Source: Perkinsus olseni (lineage: Eukaryota; Perkinsozoa; Perkinsida; Perkinsidae). Taken from it: DNA of 64,000 nt. Below the pieces are notes generated by a model. The model saw nothing but the letters and a program-made list of their open reading frames with translations. It had not been told where the DNA came from and did not search any database. The stretch is from positions 1 through 64,000 of the forward strand of contig JABANP010000193.1 in assembly GCA_013115135.1 (NCBI GenBank), written 5' to 3'. Made by a program: the position numbers and the translations under genes. Shown here in pieces: positions 45,458 through 56,330 of the stretch. Position 1 is the first letter of the stretch. Each line of letters starts with the position of its first letter.

Positions 45458-48400
45458 ATGATGGATGGTGGTGTTGGTCTTGGTAGCAGCAGAGTTTATA
45501 TTGATTTGGCCGGCATGCCTCCTCCTCCTCCTGCTGACCAGGGTTCTACTTCCGTTAAACTCTTCGTAAGAGGTCTTCCCATCCATTACCCAGAGTCGGA
45601 CTTGAGGGCTGTTTTTGAAGAGTACGTGCATGGGGCGCCTGGTGTTGTGATTAATGTTATCGGATTGGACGACCGTGCGATAGGGCAATGTCCACTAGGG
45701 TGCATTGGGGCTCTACAACCATCCTGTGTCTGGGAGACTAGCCGCTGGTTTTCTACTCTCAGATCTCTGTAGTTGCTAGAGTCGTAGCAAACTTCTCCAT
45801 AGTCTGTCGTTGAAACAGTCATAAATCTCTACGGAGCCTTAAATACGCACTGGAGGGTCGGGAGCATCTACGGGGGAGTACATGTTGATCAAACACTGTC
45901 GAGTTCATGATTCGGCCTAGTAGCGTTTTTGGTCGATAACTTCGTATTTGGGGACGGCAGGTGGATGAGTTGTTAGCCCATTGCTGTTTACTTTCAGGTA
46001 CGGTGTAGTAGAGGATGTCTTCATCTTGAGGGATAGGTCCACCATGCAGAGTAGAGGTAGTTGTAGTACTACTATAAATAATAGAAGTACTAGTATCGTC
46101 GTTGCAGGGATGGCGTTCGTACGGTTTCGAGACATCCCCTGTGGCATGGCAGCCATCAAGGCGTTGAATGGTACTCAGCTACCGAGGAGCGACGTAATAT
46201 CGGAGAGGCGTGGATCGCCGTTTGATAGTTCTGATCATACTATTGCATACGGTACCTGATACCGTCGTTTTGGCAACTTGTGTCCGGTTTACTGACACCC
46301 CACTAATAACACCCCATCCGCTGGCCCCCTTCAGTCGCATATCCCCTTATCAGTACTCCTAGCCCAGGGTGAGGCGGAAAGGCTAGGGATGCCAGGAGAA
46401 GCGGTCCCTACCGGTAGTATGGGTAGCAGCCGTAGATCATTTACTATGCTTCTTCTGGGCGGATGGGCCGCTGTTTGATCGATAGAGGGAGTAGGCCTCG
46501 ACACTACTTGACTTGTGATCTCGCGGTATCACAGCTAGTCTGTTGCATGCGAGTGGGTACTCATCGATATGCATGAGCATCCGTGAGTACCCTCCCTGCC
46601 ACCCCGGCGTCTAAGGGCTGGTGGTGTGGCCTTGGGCTTCCCTCGTGTCAGAGTTCGATTGGTTGTATGGTAGGTGGTGATACTAAGCTCTTCGTGTCGG
46701 GTCTGGGGCCAGCGACACAGGAGCCTGAACTGCGGACTATCTTCGAACCCTACGGCCGTATCAATGAAATTCATGTGCCGGGACCACATGCCTTGTAAGA
46801 AGGGCTCTTGCATACCGGCAGGGTCTCATACCGCTCCTTTCCCTACTCGCAGCTTTCTGACACCTTTCGCCAACGCAGGTATGCTTTCGTTCGTTTCGCT
46901 GATAAAGAAGATGCATTGAAGGCGATTCGAGAAGTTAACGGGCCGCGTGACGGTCGAGGGGTCACAGAGGCCACTGGAAGTGAAGGTGGCTGAGTCAAGG
47001 GCCGCCAAGGCAGACAGGAACTCCCATTACCATCAACATCACTATGCAGGAGGTAATCCCTACTGGAGTCGCAGGCACAGGTAGCTGAGTGACAGGCGGA
47101 TACGACCCAACCACATCATCCTCGGGTTATGGTGGACCTCCGCCGCCTCTGGCTGCTCCTCCTGCTGCTCCTGCCTCGAGGGGTACGTCACGACCGATGT
47201 TCAAGGCGGGCATGGCGGCCGATCCAGCTAGTAGTAGGGGGTGAGCTTCACGAGTCTATGGTCTTCGGGACGATGCTCTCAGCCACCACAATGGGTCGTA
47301 TTGACGGCGCACTGTTCACGACTTCACCGTGTAGAGAGGTGTCCTGCTAGGTGCTGCTGGTCTGCGGTTGATGGCTGGCGCAGCTGCATCCTTACCGATC
47401 AATGGGACATCGTCACCACCGCCAGGGAGGCAGGACAGCCCAGCATCGAACGGGGTTAGAGGCCCCTCCGCCACTCAGGCACCGAGGACGGCTGGGGTTT
47501 GGACTGAGTAACTAAACCTGGGTATCAGATTCCTTCTGGCGTTTGGATTTTTCTGACACCTCTAGCTTGGTAAATACTTGGCGATTCCTTCCAGGTACTT
47601 CACAATGGACGACACTCCTTACTACCACAACTCGCGCACCAACGAAGTTCAGTGGGAGATGCCGGCGGAGTTCAGGAACCCCATCAACGTGCACACAGCG
47701 CCTCAGACTAAAGGTAAGGTCTGCTCAATTCAGAGGGGCTTCAGTCCTACTACTTCCCTAGACTCCTATTAAGCTGTGTTAACTCGGTGATTTTAACGAC
47801 TATGCTTCCCGTACCCTGTTCAGTGGGATAGACGGTACGGGCGCTGGAAACCTTCAAAATTTCCTCCTTCGATGGTCTTGTTTCCGCAGCGCCGGCGATT
47901 ACCTTACTTGATAACTGTGGTAAATTTAGTTTCGAAATCAACTCGTGTTATTAGTAGTAGAGAGTTGCTGGTCGAGAGGCCTCGGACCTTATTATTTTCA
48001 TTGGTGAGTTTTAGTACCATCCAAACCTCAACTCAGGCAACTCTAGACAGTAGTAGGGGGTGAGGAGGTATGTCAGTGTTTGTGATCTTCGTGCGTGCGC
48101 AGGTCCCCCCGGTGCTAACGTCTTTGTCTTCTCTGTACCGGATGCTTGGACCGAGAACGACTTGCGAGATCACTTCTCAAGTTTCGGAAATATTGTTTCG
48201 GCGAAGGTAGCTGAGAAGGCGCTGTTCTTGCATGCTCAGCTAGAGGTGTCAGAAAAGTGCCGAGCCGCTGTCCTTAGGTGGTGGTTGATAAACATACTGG
48301 TCTATCGCGTGGCTACGGATTCATCTCATACGATAATGCACAATCAGCAGGGCGCGCGGTAGTACTGCGGAGGGTGGGCTGCATGGGTCGACAAGTTTTC

Positions 48401-48844
48401 CGATGGTAAAATGAATGTAGTTCTCGAACAGTCAGACTGGACCAGTCGTAGCGCTGGACGGGCGAGTGGCAGTTGGCCCGTCTGAAAGTGGTAAATGAAA
48501 GCGCAATCTACGCGAGTGTTTACGAGAGATAGGGAGGAAGTGTGTAACGTGAGTACTCAGCGGACGCCTAGAGCCACGTCGGATGGGGGCATTGATGCTC
48601 ATCACTGGTGCGGTAGTGGCAGGTATTCGTCCCGAATTGGAATATGGTATGATCATCATTACTTGCTTTTTGCATAGAGCATGGATGAGCCTGTGGAGTA
48701 GCACACTCGGTTGCTCAGGTTGCCGAGATGAATGGCTTCGTAGCTGCCAATGGTCGACGTATCAAAGTGCAGATCAAGAAGGGAGAGGAGGGTGCTGCCG
48801 TTCAGAGGCCCGCTGGGGAGGGGAGACCAACTAGACCATATTGA
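45458..48844 (+). CDS. CELF/Bruno-like RNA-binding protein with RRM-RRM-WW-RRM layout
   Basis: RRM1 spans three exons: VKLFVRGLPIHYPESDLRAV, then YGVVEDVFILRDRSTMQSRG joined to MAFVRFRDIPCG (RNP1 at the join). The join uses donor GTACGTG near 45620. RRM2 has TKLFVSGLGPATQEPELRTI and RYAFVRFADKEDALKAI. A WW domain follows at about 47590-47690: RYFTMDDTPYYHNSRTNEVQ ending WEMP, with the second Trp and Pro. RRM3 has NVFVFSVPDAWTENDLRDHF, DKHTGLSRGYGFISYDNAQS and AEMNGFVAANGRRIKVQIKK, ending TRPY. CELF proteins end almost the same way after RRM3 and bind U/GU-rich RNA to control splicing, translation and decay. CELF proteins usually lack a WW; plant FCA has two RRMs plus WW. The combination is thus mixed. 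The start at 45458 is the first ATG in frame. Confidence 0.82.
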
Positions 48845-49592
48845 CAATAATTATTACAATTCAATTGTTATACTATTACTAATAGCTAGAGGTGTCAGAA
48901 TGTATCACAGGTGATGTTGTTGATGATGATGGTCGTGATGTTCATGCCCATGCCTGTTGCTGATGTTACTGCTGTGGTGTCGTTGATGATGCGTCCATCT
49001 GGATGGATATCTTAGAATTAGTGTTCGAGCTGCGTTCCGGTTGTAATACGACGACGACGATGCATTCCCTCTACCACTATCTGAACGCTCGGTCTTATCA
49101 ATAACAACAACAACATCGATAGCTGCTGTTAGAGAGCTTAAGCCGTCCATTAGTCCACTACTGTTGCGCTCTCAGTTCACAGGGGATCGCACTGCTGCTT
49201 CGGCTACTGATAGCGAATGCTTGCACTAGATTTAGATCCTTTCGGCGCTTGGGCCGGACGACATCTCCTGTCGGTGAGGGTGTTGTCCATGTACAGTGTC
49301 CTACCATGGCTAGGGGCATGCTCAATGCGTGGATGCACTCGGCGGGCACAGTCGTTCTCGAGGTCTTTTGGATAGGCCTGGTGACGGTGGCCGCTGGGGT
49401 GTGCTTAGGAGGGTGCACGCGTGGTGCGCCCTGGTCACCGACGGTATCCAACTTCCGATACCGAGTTGTCTCCGTTCCGTAGAAGGGGTCTCCGGTGACC
49501 CTCGTTCAACCTTATCGATGAGATGACCTACTAACTCCGCTTGACGCAGTGTGATCTTCGAGTAGTTGTCGTGGTGTCTAATTTGAGCCATT
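48845..49592. other. Intergenic, no gene recognised
   Basis: Opposed short frames at 49158-49591 have no identifiable domain. Confidence 0.4.
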
Positions 49593-51553
49593 ATGGCAGT
49601 CCTTGACGGAGTGGGCAGCAGCAGTGGTGGTGGGGCGTCCTCCCCAGCACCACCACCCTCCTACTTGGTGTGTTCGATCCTGCACGGAGTACCTAAACAG
49701 AAGGCTGAGGCGGGGCGGATCTTCCAACTGCCTCCCACTTTACGGCCCCCAGCTGTGGCAACACCGGGAAAGGTAGCTCACGTCCATGCCTGTCGCATCG
49801 TCTCTTGCGTTCCGCGTTGATGGAAAGACTCAGCTTCATGTCTCGCATGGTTGAGCGGACGTGAGCTGCTCCTGAGGAGGGAGTGTCCGTTTGGTCGAGG
49901 AGGTTCGCCTCTCTGTTGTTAGCCATGAAACAAAGTATTTTGGAACTACTCTCCTTTGCATTTGTAGCATTCCTCGTGTCTGTGCTGGGGCCGCTGCCTC
50001 AGTGAATTGCTGTCACTGTTGTTAGGTGGATGGGGACTGTGCGCCCTATGCTAGCTTGGTCGTACCATCCTTCGCCCGACACCCCAAGGAAGGGTCCAAT
50101 CTCAATGATAATCTACGGATATACGAGAATGGTACCTTCGATTTCGAGGAGGCGGATAAGGCTGAGGGCGTCTCGGGAACAGCATGCGTTCCCATATGCT
50201 ATCCTAGGTAGGCACTTAGACGCTCAGCAACTAGGTGGTGTCTTGCAGCACCCTTTCGTTGTTGAACCACTAGAGGGCATCAATCTTGTGTGGCAATATT
50301 TTCTTCTTCGTGTTTATCATTACCGATCGAGCATTCTGTCTGTCTGAATGCTCAGCGTTGGTGAGGAGATGATACTGTCTTTGCTGTTTCAGTGGAGAAC
50401 AGCAGAAGACGGTGTGTGCTCTCTCGAAGCATCAGCGTGAAGCTCCCTTGTCCCCGCCCTCACGCTGCGGTCCTCGAGTCCACGCCTTCAAGACCGTAGA
50501 CGGTCTTGTGGTACTTTCTGGCACAGTAGAGGCCCCTCTTGAACCCACTCTTGTTGGTACCATCTCCGATGCAGGCATGAGGCCTCGAGAAACTGTAAAC
50601 ATGCTCATCCACGCGACCGGTGTGTGCGCTAGGATTCAGCCCGACGGGTCGATAAGGGTTGTTCATGGCAGTGGCGGGAAAGTGTCCCTGGATGGCGTGA
50701 GGTTCGTGTCTGCCGATTGTGAAGCTGATGAGTATCCGCTGCTCGCGAGCAATCGTCAGAAGCTTAGTGCCGTCGTTTTGAGGAGGAGCAGGATAGTCGT
50801 GCTGCGGGGCAAAGCCAAGGTGGGGTACTCAGCACTGCGGCAACGGTTACTGCACTCCTTCAGGCCGACGGAGCGACAACACATGGTGGTGATGAGAGCG
50901 GCACCAGCACTCTGGTGGGGGTCCTGCCTCCGGAAGTACCCCCTCCTCGAAGGCTCATCCTCTTACCCGTCCTATCTACCGTCTGCGTAGCGGTCACTAC
51001 TGCGGGAGATGTTATCACTACGAAGGTTGGGATTGGTGCGAGGTTCGTATCGCTGTCAGGGGTAGGTCGGGAGGATGCTGCCCTCGGGAATCAACGCTTT
51101 CTGCAGGTGCTGTGGCCCTACCCGTACGGTGCCGACAACGTGAATACCCAGTCAGTGCCAGTACCGCGCGCCGCTAAATCAGCCCCTCCGCCGAGGATAC
51201 CCGGCCTCTGCGGCAACTTCCGCAAGCTGATGGACGACCAAGACCTCTTCCAGTGCATGTGCTCCCTGCCATCAGAACACCGAGAGTACCTTCTGGAGAA
51301 GGTGAAGGAGAACCTCGGCATTCTGGTCTTCACCAACGCTACTGGTCATCAAGCTAAGGACTATGCCCGCTTCCGGAGGAATCAGGAGCGGATGAAGAGG
51401 AACCAGGCTCTCCAACAACAACAACGACAACAACAACAAGTGAAACGGGGTTCGCCGTCCACCACCTCACGCCCCAGTCCAAGCCCTAGTCCAAGTCCGA
51501 GCCCAAGCCCCAGTCCAAGCCCGGCTCCGAGCCTCAGTTCGACGTGGCAGTAG
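49593..51553 (+). CDS. Protein of unknown function with Gln and Ser-Pro repeats
   Basis: Starts MAVLDGVGSSSGGGASSPAP with an exon ending near a GT donor at about 49770. The second exon reads VDGDCAPYASLVVPSFARHP. Further exons are VHAFKTVDGLVVLSGTVEAP and GVCARIQPDGSIRVVHGSGG, a beta-rich region reminiscent of trimeric fibre-like or C1q-like folds, but I cannot assign one. The last frame to 51553 has a helical part (GLCGNFRKLMDDQDLFQCMC, EYLLEKVKENLGIL), a Gln-rich basic stretch and a run of about nine Ser-Pro pairs. Intron positions are approximate. The function is unknown. Confidence 0.5.
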
Positions 51554-51845
51554 CCTGTCGTCGCCTCGTAGCATCCGTTTTACGATTATTTGATTTCCAC
51601 TCGGGAGCGCTGTAGAGTTAAAGTCACTAGAGGCGGAAGAGTTTACCATTTCTGTAGTGAAATATTACTTAATGACGCGTACATTGAAACTATTTAGTTC
51701 GCGTAAAAAATCAGTGGTGTCGAGTGTTGTCGCCTAGGGCCGTCTTAAAGCATCGAGCAACCCTTTGAGAAACACCTAGCTTCCGTGTGGTAGTCCGGCT
51801 AGTTGTCAAGACGAAGAACGTCTCGGATGCTTGCAGTGGAGACGC
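51554..51845. other. Intergenic
   Basis: AT-leaning spacer with no gene. Confidence 0.4.
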
Positions 51846-52676
51846 ATGAGCTACAGAAATGACCACATGTCTTCCTTGACTGCGGCGAAAAGGGCTACGA
51901 GGCGCATGATCAAGCAGAGGCTTCGAGACATGCCACAATCAGTCGTAGCCGAGAAGTCTATCCTCATACAAGATAGAGTATTGGGTATGGAGGTTTGGAG
52001 TGAAGCTAAGGCAGTTGGAGTGTTCTTGTCGATGCCTCATGGGGAGGTGGGATACTCACCTTTCAGTGGTGATGAGTTCACCGAAGGCCGCGTGCATGCT
52101 CCTTCCGTCAGGCGCAAACTGACCGTCTGGTTGCTGATGCCTTTACGGGTGGTAAAAGAGTTTTTGTCCCAAAGACTGTCCCCGATAGCAACGACATGGA
52201 GCTTCTGGAGGCAGGGTGGGGATAGTCTTCTGATGCTTTGGGGAGGGGCCTCGTTCCCATCAGGAGCCTGGAAGATATCACCTCCTTTCCACGCACCACG
52301 TGGGGTATACCTGAACCAGATCTTACCAATCCGACTACCGGCGAGCCTCGACCAAACGCCATCGACCGTTTGCCCTCCGCTGGACGCCATCTTAGTCCCT
52401 GGACTTGGCTTTGACGTCCACTGTGGAAGGTTGGGGAAGAGGCAAGGGCTTCTACGATCGCTACTTGTCCCGTCTTTCGGAGAGGACCGGCAAGATGCCC
52501 GCGTTGATCGCCTTAGCGTTCGAATGTCAAGTGAGCGATAAGCTGCGGCGTGGCTCTGTGCTGTGGCCTCGGGCTTCTCAGGTCCTTGACGAGATACCCA
52601 CTACGAAGGACGACATTCCGGTGAACTACCTGGTCACTGAAGAGCGGATCGTCGAAGGGAGGGGCTCCCCAGCATG
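51846..52676 (+). CDS. 5-formyltetrahydrofolate cyclo-ligase, with apparent frameshifts
   Basis: Start options are 51846 or 51867 (MSSLTAAKRATRRMIKQRLR). SILIQDRVLGMEVWSEAKAV and GVFLSMPHGE splice to AQTDRLVADAFTGGKRVFVP. Then come the SLEDITSFPRTTWGIPEP block, DAILVPGLGFDVHCGRLG and GRGKGFYDRYLSRL, the ATP/folate-binding signature. The enzyme converts 5-formyl-THF to 5,10-methenyl-THF. Three problems interrupt the reading. An in-frame TAG at about 52218 could lie in a 30-nt intron. One extra base is needed near the CCC at about 52371-52373. One extra base lies in GGGG at 52433-52436, right inside the conserved GRLGRGKGFYDR motif. The protein is therefore either broken or the assembly carries homopolymer errors. 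Residues themselves are well conserved, which favours errors. Confidence 0.72.
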
Positions 52677-52866
52677 ATAGCAGCAGCTGTTACACTGTTT
52701 TCTGATGTCTCATGCAAGTGTTTAACGCCCTAGTTAATGCGTGAAGGACTGCAATCGGTTAGATTGGAGAAAGCGTTCGTTTCATCGCAACGATTGGGGA
52801 CGGCAGATGCCCTTCCTGGGCTGCCTCTCTGAGCCTCAGTGACAGTACCATCCATTCACCAACTCA

Positions 52867-55301
52867 ATGTTGATCCATTGTCTCCTTGTGTATGCTGTAC
52901 TATCGGTCGTTGACGGCGCCCCCATACGTGGTAGTCCGGATGCTTGCAGTGACCAACACCCTAGAACCAACTGGGCCGAGGTCCAGCAATACCTCCATCG
53001 GGCCATCGATGAGTTCGACCCGGCGTCGCCTCTCAACATCACCCGAGGCATGGCTGGCCTTAGTGACTACATCGCCAGAGAGACCGACATCCTCGAGGTC
53101 CACCCGGCAGCCCCTCCCCTTGTGGACCTGTCACCCTTCAGGGGTGGCAACTGGATAACAATGATTGCTGGTTCGGGTACGCTCTACCATGGCTGATGAT
53201 ATCACCTCATCTCCCTCGTACTGAGGAGACGGCTCAGCTGGAGGCAGAGGCCCTGTCGGTAGCAACCAGGCTAGTCACGGCGTCGACGGCCTTCATGCTC
53301 GACCTCAGTTTCTCATACTGTGCCCGTGGCAATTTTGGATCCTCACGTCGCCCTGGAGGCCACTAGAAGTGCTCCTCGCCGTTTCGAGGATGCTCAACCG
53401 CGCTAATGGTGATGACTCCTTGTTCGGCCGTTGAGGACTTGGCCGACGAGCTTCGGTCAGATGTGTCCGAGCCATGCCCGGCCCTACCGGAGACAACCGT
53501 CGACTCTACTGCGATCCTCCTTGAGCACTCCCTCCCTCCTGCACCAGAAGATGATGTATGCCAGTGGCTGCATCGTGCAACGCGCTTAGCCAGAGTGTCG
53601 TCCGACCACCACCGCTATTACGTTGCACTGGGTTATGGTGTATACGAAGCTCATGCAATACTAGAGAGGATACTCAAGGTCGGCTTGGACTCTCCGAGCT
53701 GCTAGCAGGGGACTCGATACAGTCAGTCGCACTGGTTGGAAGCTGCAAGGACGGCTCTGAGGTTTACACCCCTGTGGGAGGAGTTGCTCAACCTCAAACC
53801 TGTGCATGAACGTGGGTTACATAAGGGTAGCTAGCAAGCCCCTGTACGTCCCTACAGGTGGGCTGCTCGAGAGGAAAGAAGGGCGATATGGATGATCAGC
53901 TCCCCCAGGCTGGCGGCTCAGTCCAGACAGTGCCTCCTGTACCGCTGGCTTTCGCCCCAGCCCACAGTCAGGCGAGCGGACATTGTTATCTCACCAGCTC
54001 CACCGCAGGTACATCCGACCGTATTGACCTCATCTACGCTGCCCAAACAGTCCATGAGGCTCTGGAGGAGCATGGTCGCCTCCCTCACAGCAGCTTGATG
54101 GAGCTAGCGGCCTTTACCAGGTATACCGTACGTCATCGTGGCGGGCACAGTTATCGGTGCAGTGCGATACCACGGCCTCAACCCTTGGGAACACGACTGT
54201 GATCTCTGTGAGTCACCGCTGAATGGACTTGCCTGACGGTGTGGCAGGTATGGATGATCGTCGTCATTATGATCTTCTGAAGATCATTCTGCGCCAGTTC
54301 ACCGAGCCCCAGTCCAGTCTACTCCGCCAGCGAGGGGTCAGGTTGATCGCTAGCGTTCGAAAGGGATATTCTCATAAGTGCGAGGGGCCGCTATCGGCGG
54401 TGCCCTCGAGTTGTCACTGTAGATTCTCTCTTGCGGAGCCGCGGGACTTCCTGGAGCTTGAGGAAAGCCCTTCTGTGACGTGGGGTTACCCCTATGGTGA
54501 CGTCCAAGAATGTCGAGGCTTTGCTGAGAGTTCACCATGGTTTGGTATGCGGGAAAATTGGATGGTCCCCCGTCACTTGGTGAGTACGTAACCTGAATGT
54601 CTCGCTACCCTCTGACTCTTCGAAATGCATCCTGCAACTTAAGATACCTAATAGCGTTGCTATTGGTGCAACGAGCTGCTCTGCGTACCACACGCTCAAA
54701 CAATTGTATCCGTTGTCGGTGGCGGTGGGCATCGGCTCTGTTCTCTCACGAGTGCATTGCCAAATCCCAGTGGTCCCGCTGGCTGCAGGTCGTCCCCCGT
54801 CGGAAGATGCTCATCCACGGTGTAACGATGTGGGGGCCTGCTCGCCCAGAGGAATATGTCACGGCTTATCTCGCTGCTATGTACGGTTACATTGATGATT
54901 GGAAGAACATCTGCCGAGGCCATCGACACCTCAACGAATCCGTTATGAACTGCTCCGCTCTTGGTTCCTCCTACCACCATGCCAGTCCTTGTCCAGAAGT
55001 GCCGAGTGCATTCCGAGGACCGGTATTAGCCAGGGTCCTTGCCTTGCACGATGTTAATTTCGGCAGCCTTGATAGCATAGCAGTCCAATGCTACCGGTTT
55101 GGCCGTTCCGGTGAGGCTGCCGTTTACCACACCATCGATTTCGAGTACGTGTCTGACCATACGGGTAAGCGGTGTGCCGGTGTCATCATGGCTCGCGACC
55201 TGCGTGGTGCGTACGAGTTCGGGCCATTTCTACGGTTCACTGGACTTCCCCTTCACCTTGGTATGCAGCAGATAGGCATGTTATCCCATGATTGTGAATG
55301 A
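52867..55301 (+). CDS. Secretory-pathway LicD/fukutin-like phosphotransferase
   Basis: Signal peptide MLIHCLLVYAVLSVVDGAP at 52867. A lumenal N-terminal part follows (TNWAEVQQYLHRAIDEFDPA; NITRGMAGLSDYIARE with a glycosylation site NIT). Around 54130-54210 the reading YVIVAGTVIGAVRYHGLNPW followed by EHDCDL matches the LicD core GTLLGAVRHxGxxPWDDDIDL, with one expected Asp replaced by Glu-His. Then MDDRRHYDLLKIIL, WGYPYGDVQ and RKMLIHGVTMWGPARPEEYV leading to YGYIDDWKN give the rest of the family. A final 80-residue stretch (FGSLDSIAVQCYRFGRSGEA to LGMQQIGMLSH) is a further domain. Relatives transfer phosphocholine or ribitol-phosphate to glycans. The acceptor is unknown. Exon joins between 53160 and 54600 are not all placed; it might be two genes split near 54595. 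Confidence 0.62.
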
Positions 55302-55895
55302 TACTCTCAAGTACGACTCCTCAGGATATTGCGTTCTCCGGGGTCCTGCAGCCCTGTAGCGGGCCAATACCGTCCTCGCTGTCGCAAACACCGACTGAAA
55401 TACACAAGTTACTTGCAAGGGGTTGCACAATAATGTATCGCTCCGCCAAGAATTTATTGCCTCTGAGAAAACGACATACAAGAGTCGGGGCTAAGGACGC
55501 CAGCCTGAGTCGTCCCAGACTGCTGTGAACGCAAGCACAGCTGACTCGCAGAATCATAGTAGAGCATTTCTGCCGTAACTGAAAGGCCCCATCACTCATA
55601 ATGGGAATAGTTTCCCCGCATTTTGAACCGATGGCTGAACGAAGGCGACGCGATTCCCTAGGAGGACCTGTTGTCCTGAACCACAGTTATTGCTCATAAC
55701 TTATTGGATGAATCATATCCTCCCAACTCTCCTCCGGTCATGAGCAGCAAGGGCGACAAGCTCATTCGCTTCACCAACGCAAGACTGAAGTAATATGCGA
55801 AAGGGCAGAACAAATCATAACCGAGCAGCAGTGATAGTAAAGTAAAGATGAAAGACTCGGATTGTTGATGATAAGTCTAGTTAGGCCTACTCAGA
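55302..55895. other. Convergent intergenic region
   Basis: No gene recognised between the LicD-like stop and the minus-strand secreted protein. Confidence 0.45.
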
Positions 55896-56330
55896 CTACT
55901 GAGGGGTCTCAACAACAGTGGTAGTTTCAACATCAGAAGTTGATGATGGGGTGGTAGAAGTACCAGAAGACTCGGTGGTGCTAGCAGGAGCAGCAGCAGC
56001 AGTGGTAGTGACAGGCATCTCTGTTGTACTGCCCTCAACAGGAGATGACGATGTACCAGGGCCTGCAGTAGTGGGCTGCTCCCCACAGGCGATAGGCTCT
56101 CCAACACAATCAGCATCGGCGGGCTCGAAGCATATCGAACCGTCGGCCTTCTTGACCAGACCGAAGCAGACGGTCGGGGACTGCCAGGACTTGCAGTAAG
56201 AATCGTACTTCGACTTAGCGCAGCCATCTACATAAGAGCACATCTGAGCACACGGGTCCTGCTCAGTGGCAGCCACCAATGACAGGGTGGCGACGGCGAT
56301 GGCGGAGAGAGGAACGATGAAGGAACGCAT
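55896..56330 (-). CDS. Secreted eight-Cys protein with Thr/Ser-rich tail
   Basis: Start at 56330 (MRSFIVPLSAIAVATLSLVA, a clear signal peptide); 144 residues, no intron. The mature N-terminus has eight Cys in the pattern DPCAQMC, GC, YCKSWQ, TVCFG, SICF, DCVG, IAC, the same order and spacing as the module in the 303-residue protein at 41229-42140. A Thr/Ser/Pro/Ala tail of about 65 residues (TTTAAAAPASTTESSG and similar) follows to the stop, without the C-terminal domain of the longer relative. A likely O-glycosylated secreted protein. The mature charge is low and no anchor is visible. An upstream ATG at 56471 would place the signal peptide internally, so it is not used. Confidence 0.85.
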   Translation of the reverse strand: MRSFIVPLSAIAVATLSLVAATEQDPCAQMCSYVDGCAKSKYDSYCKSWQSPTVCFGLVKKADGSICFEPADADCVGEPIACGEQPTTAGPGTSSSPVEGSTTEMPVTTTAAAAPASTTESSGTSTTPSSTSDVETTTVVETPQ

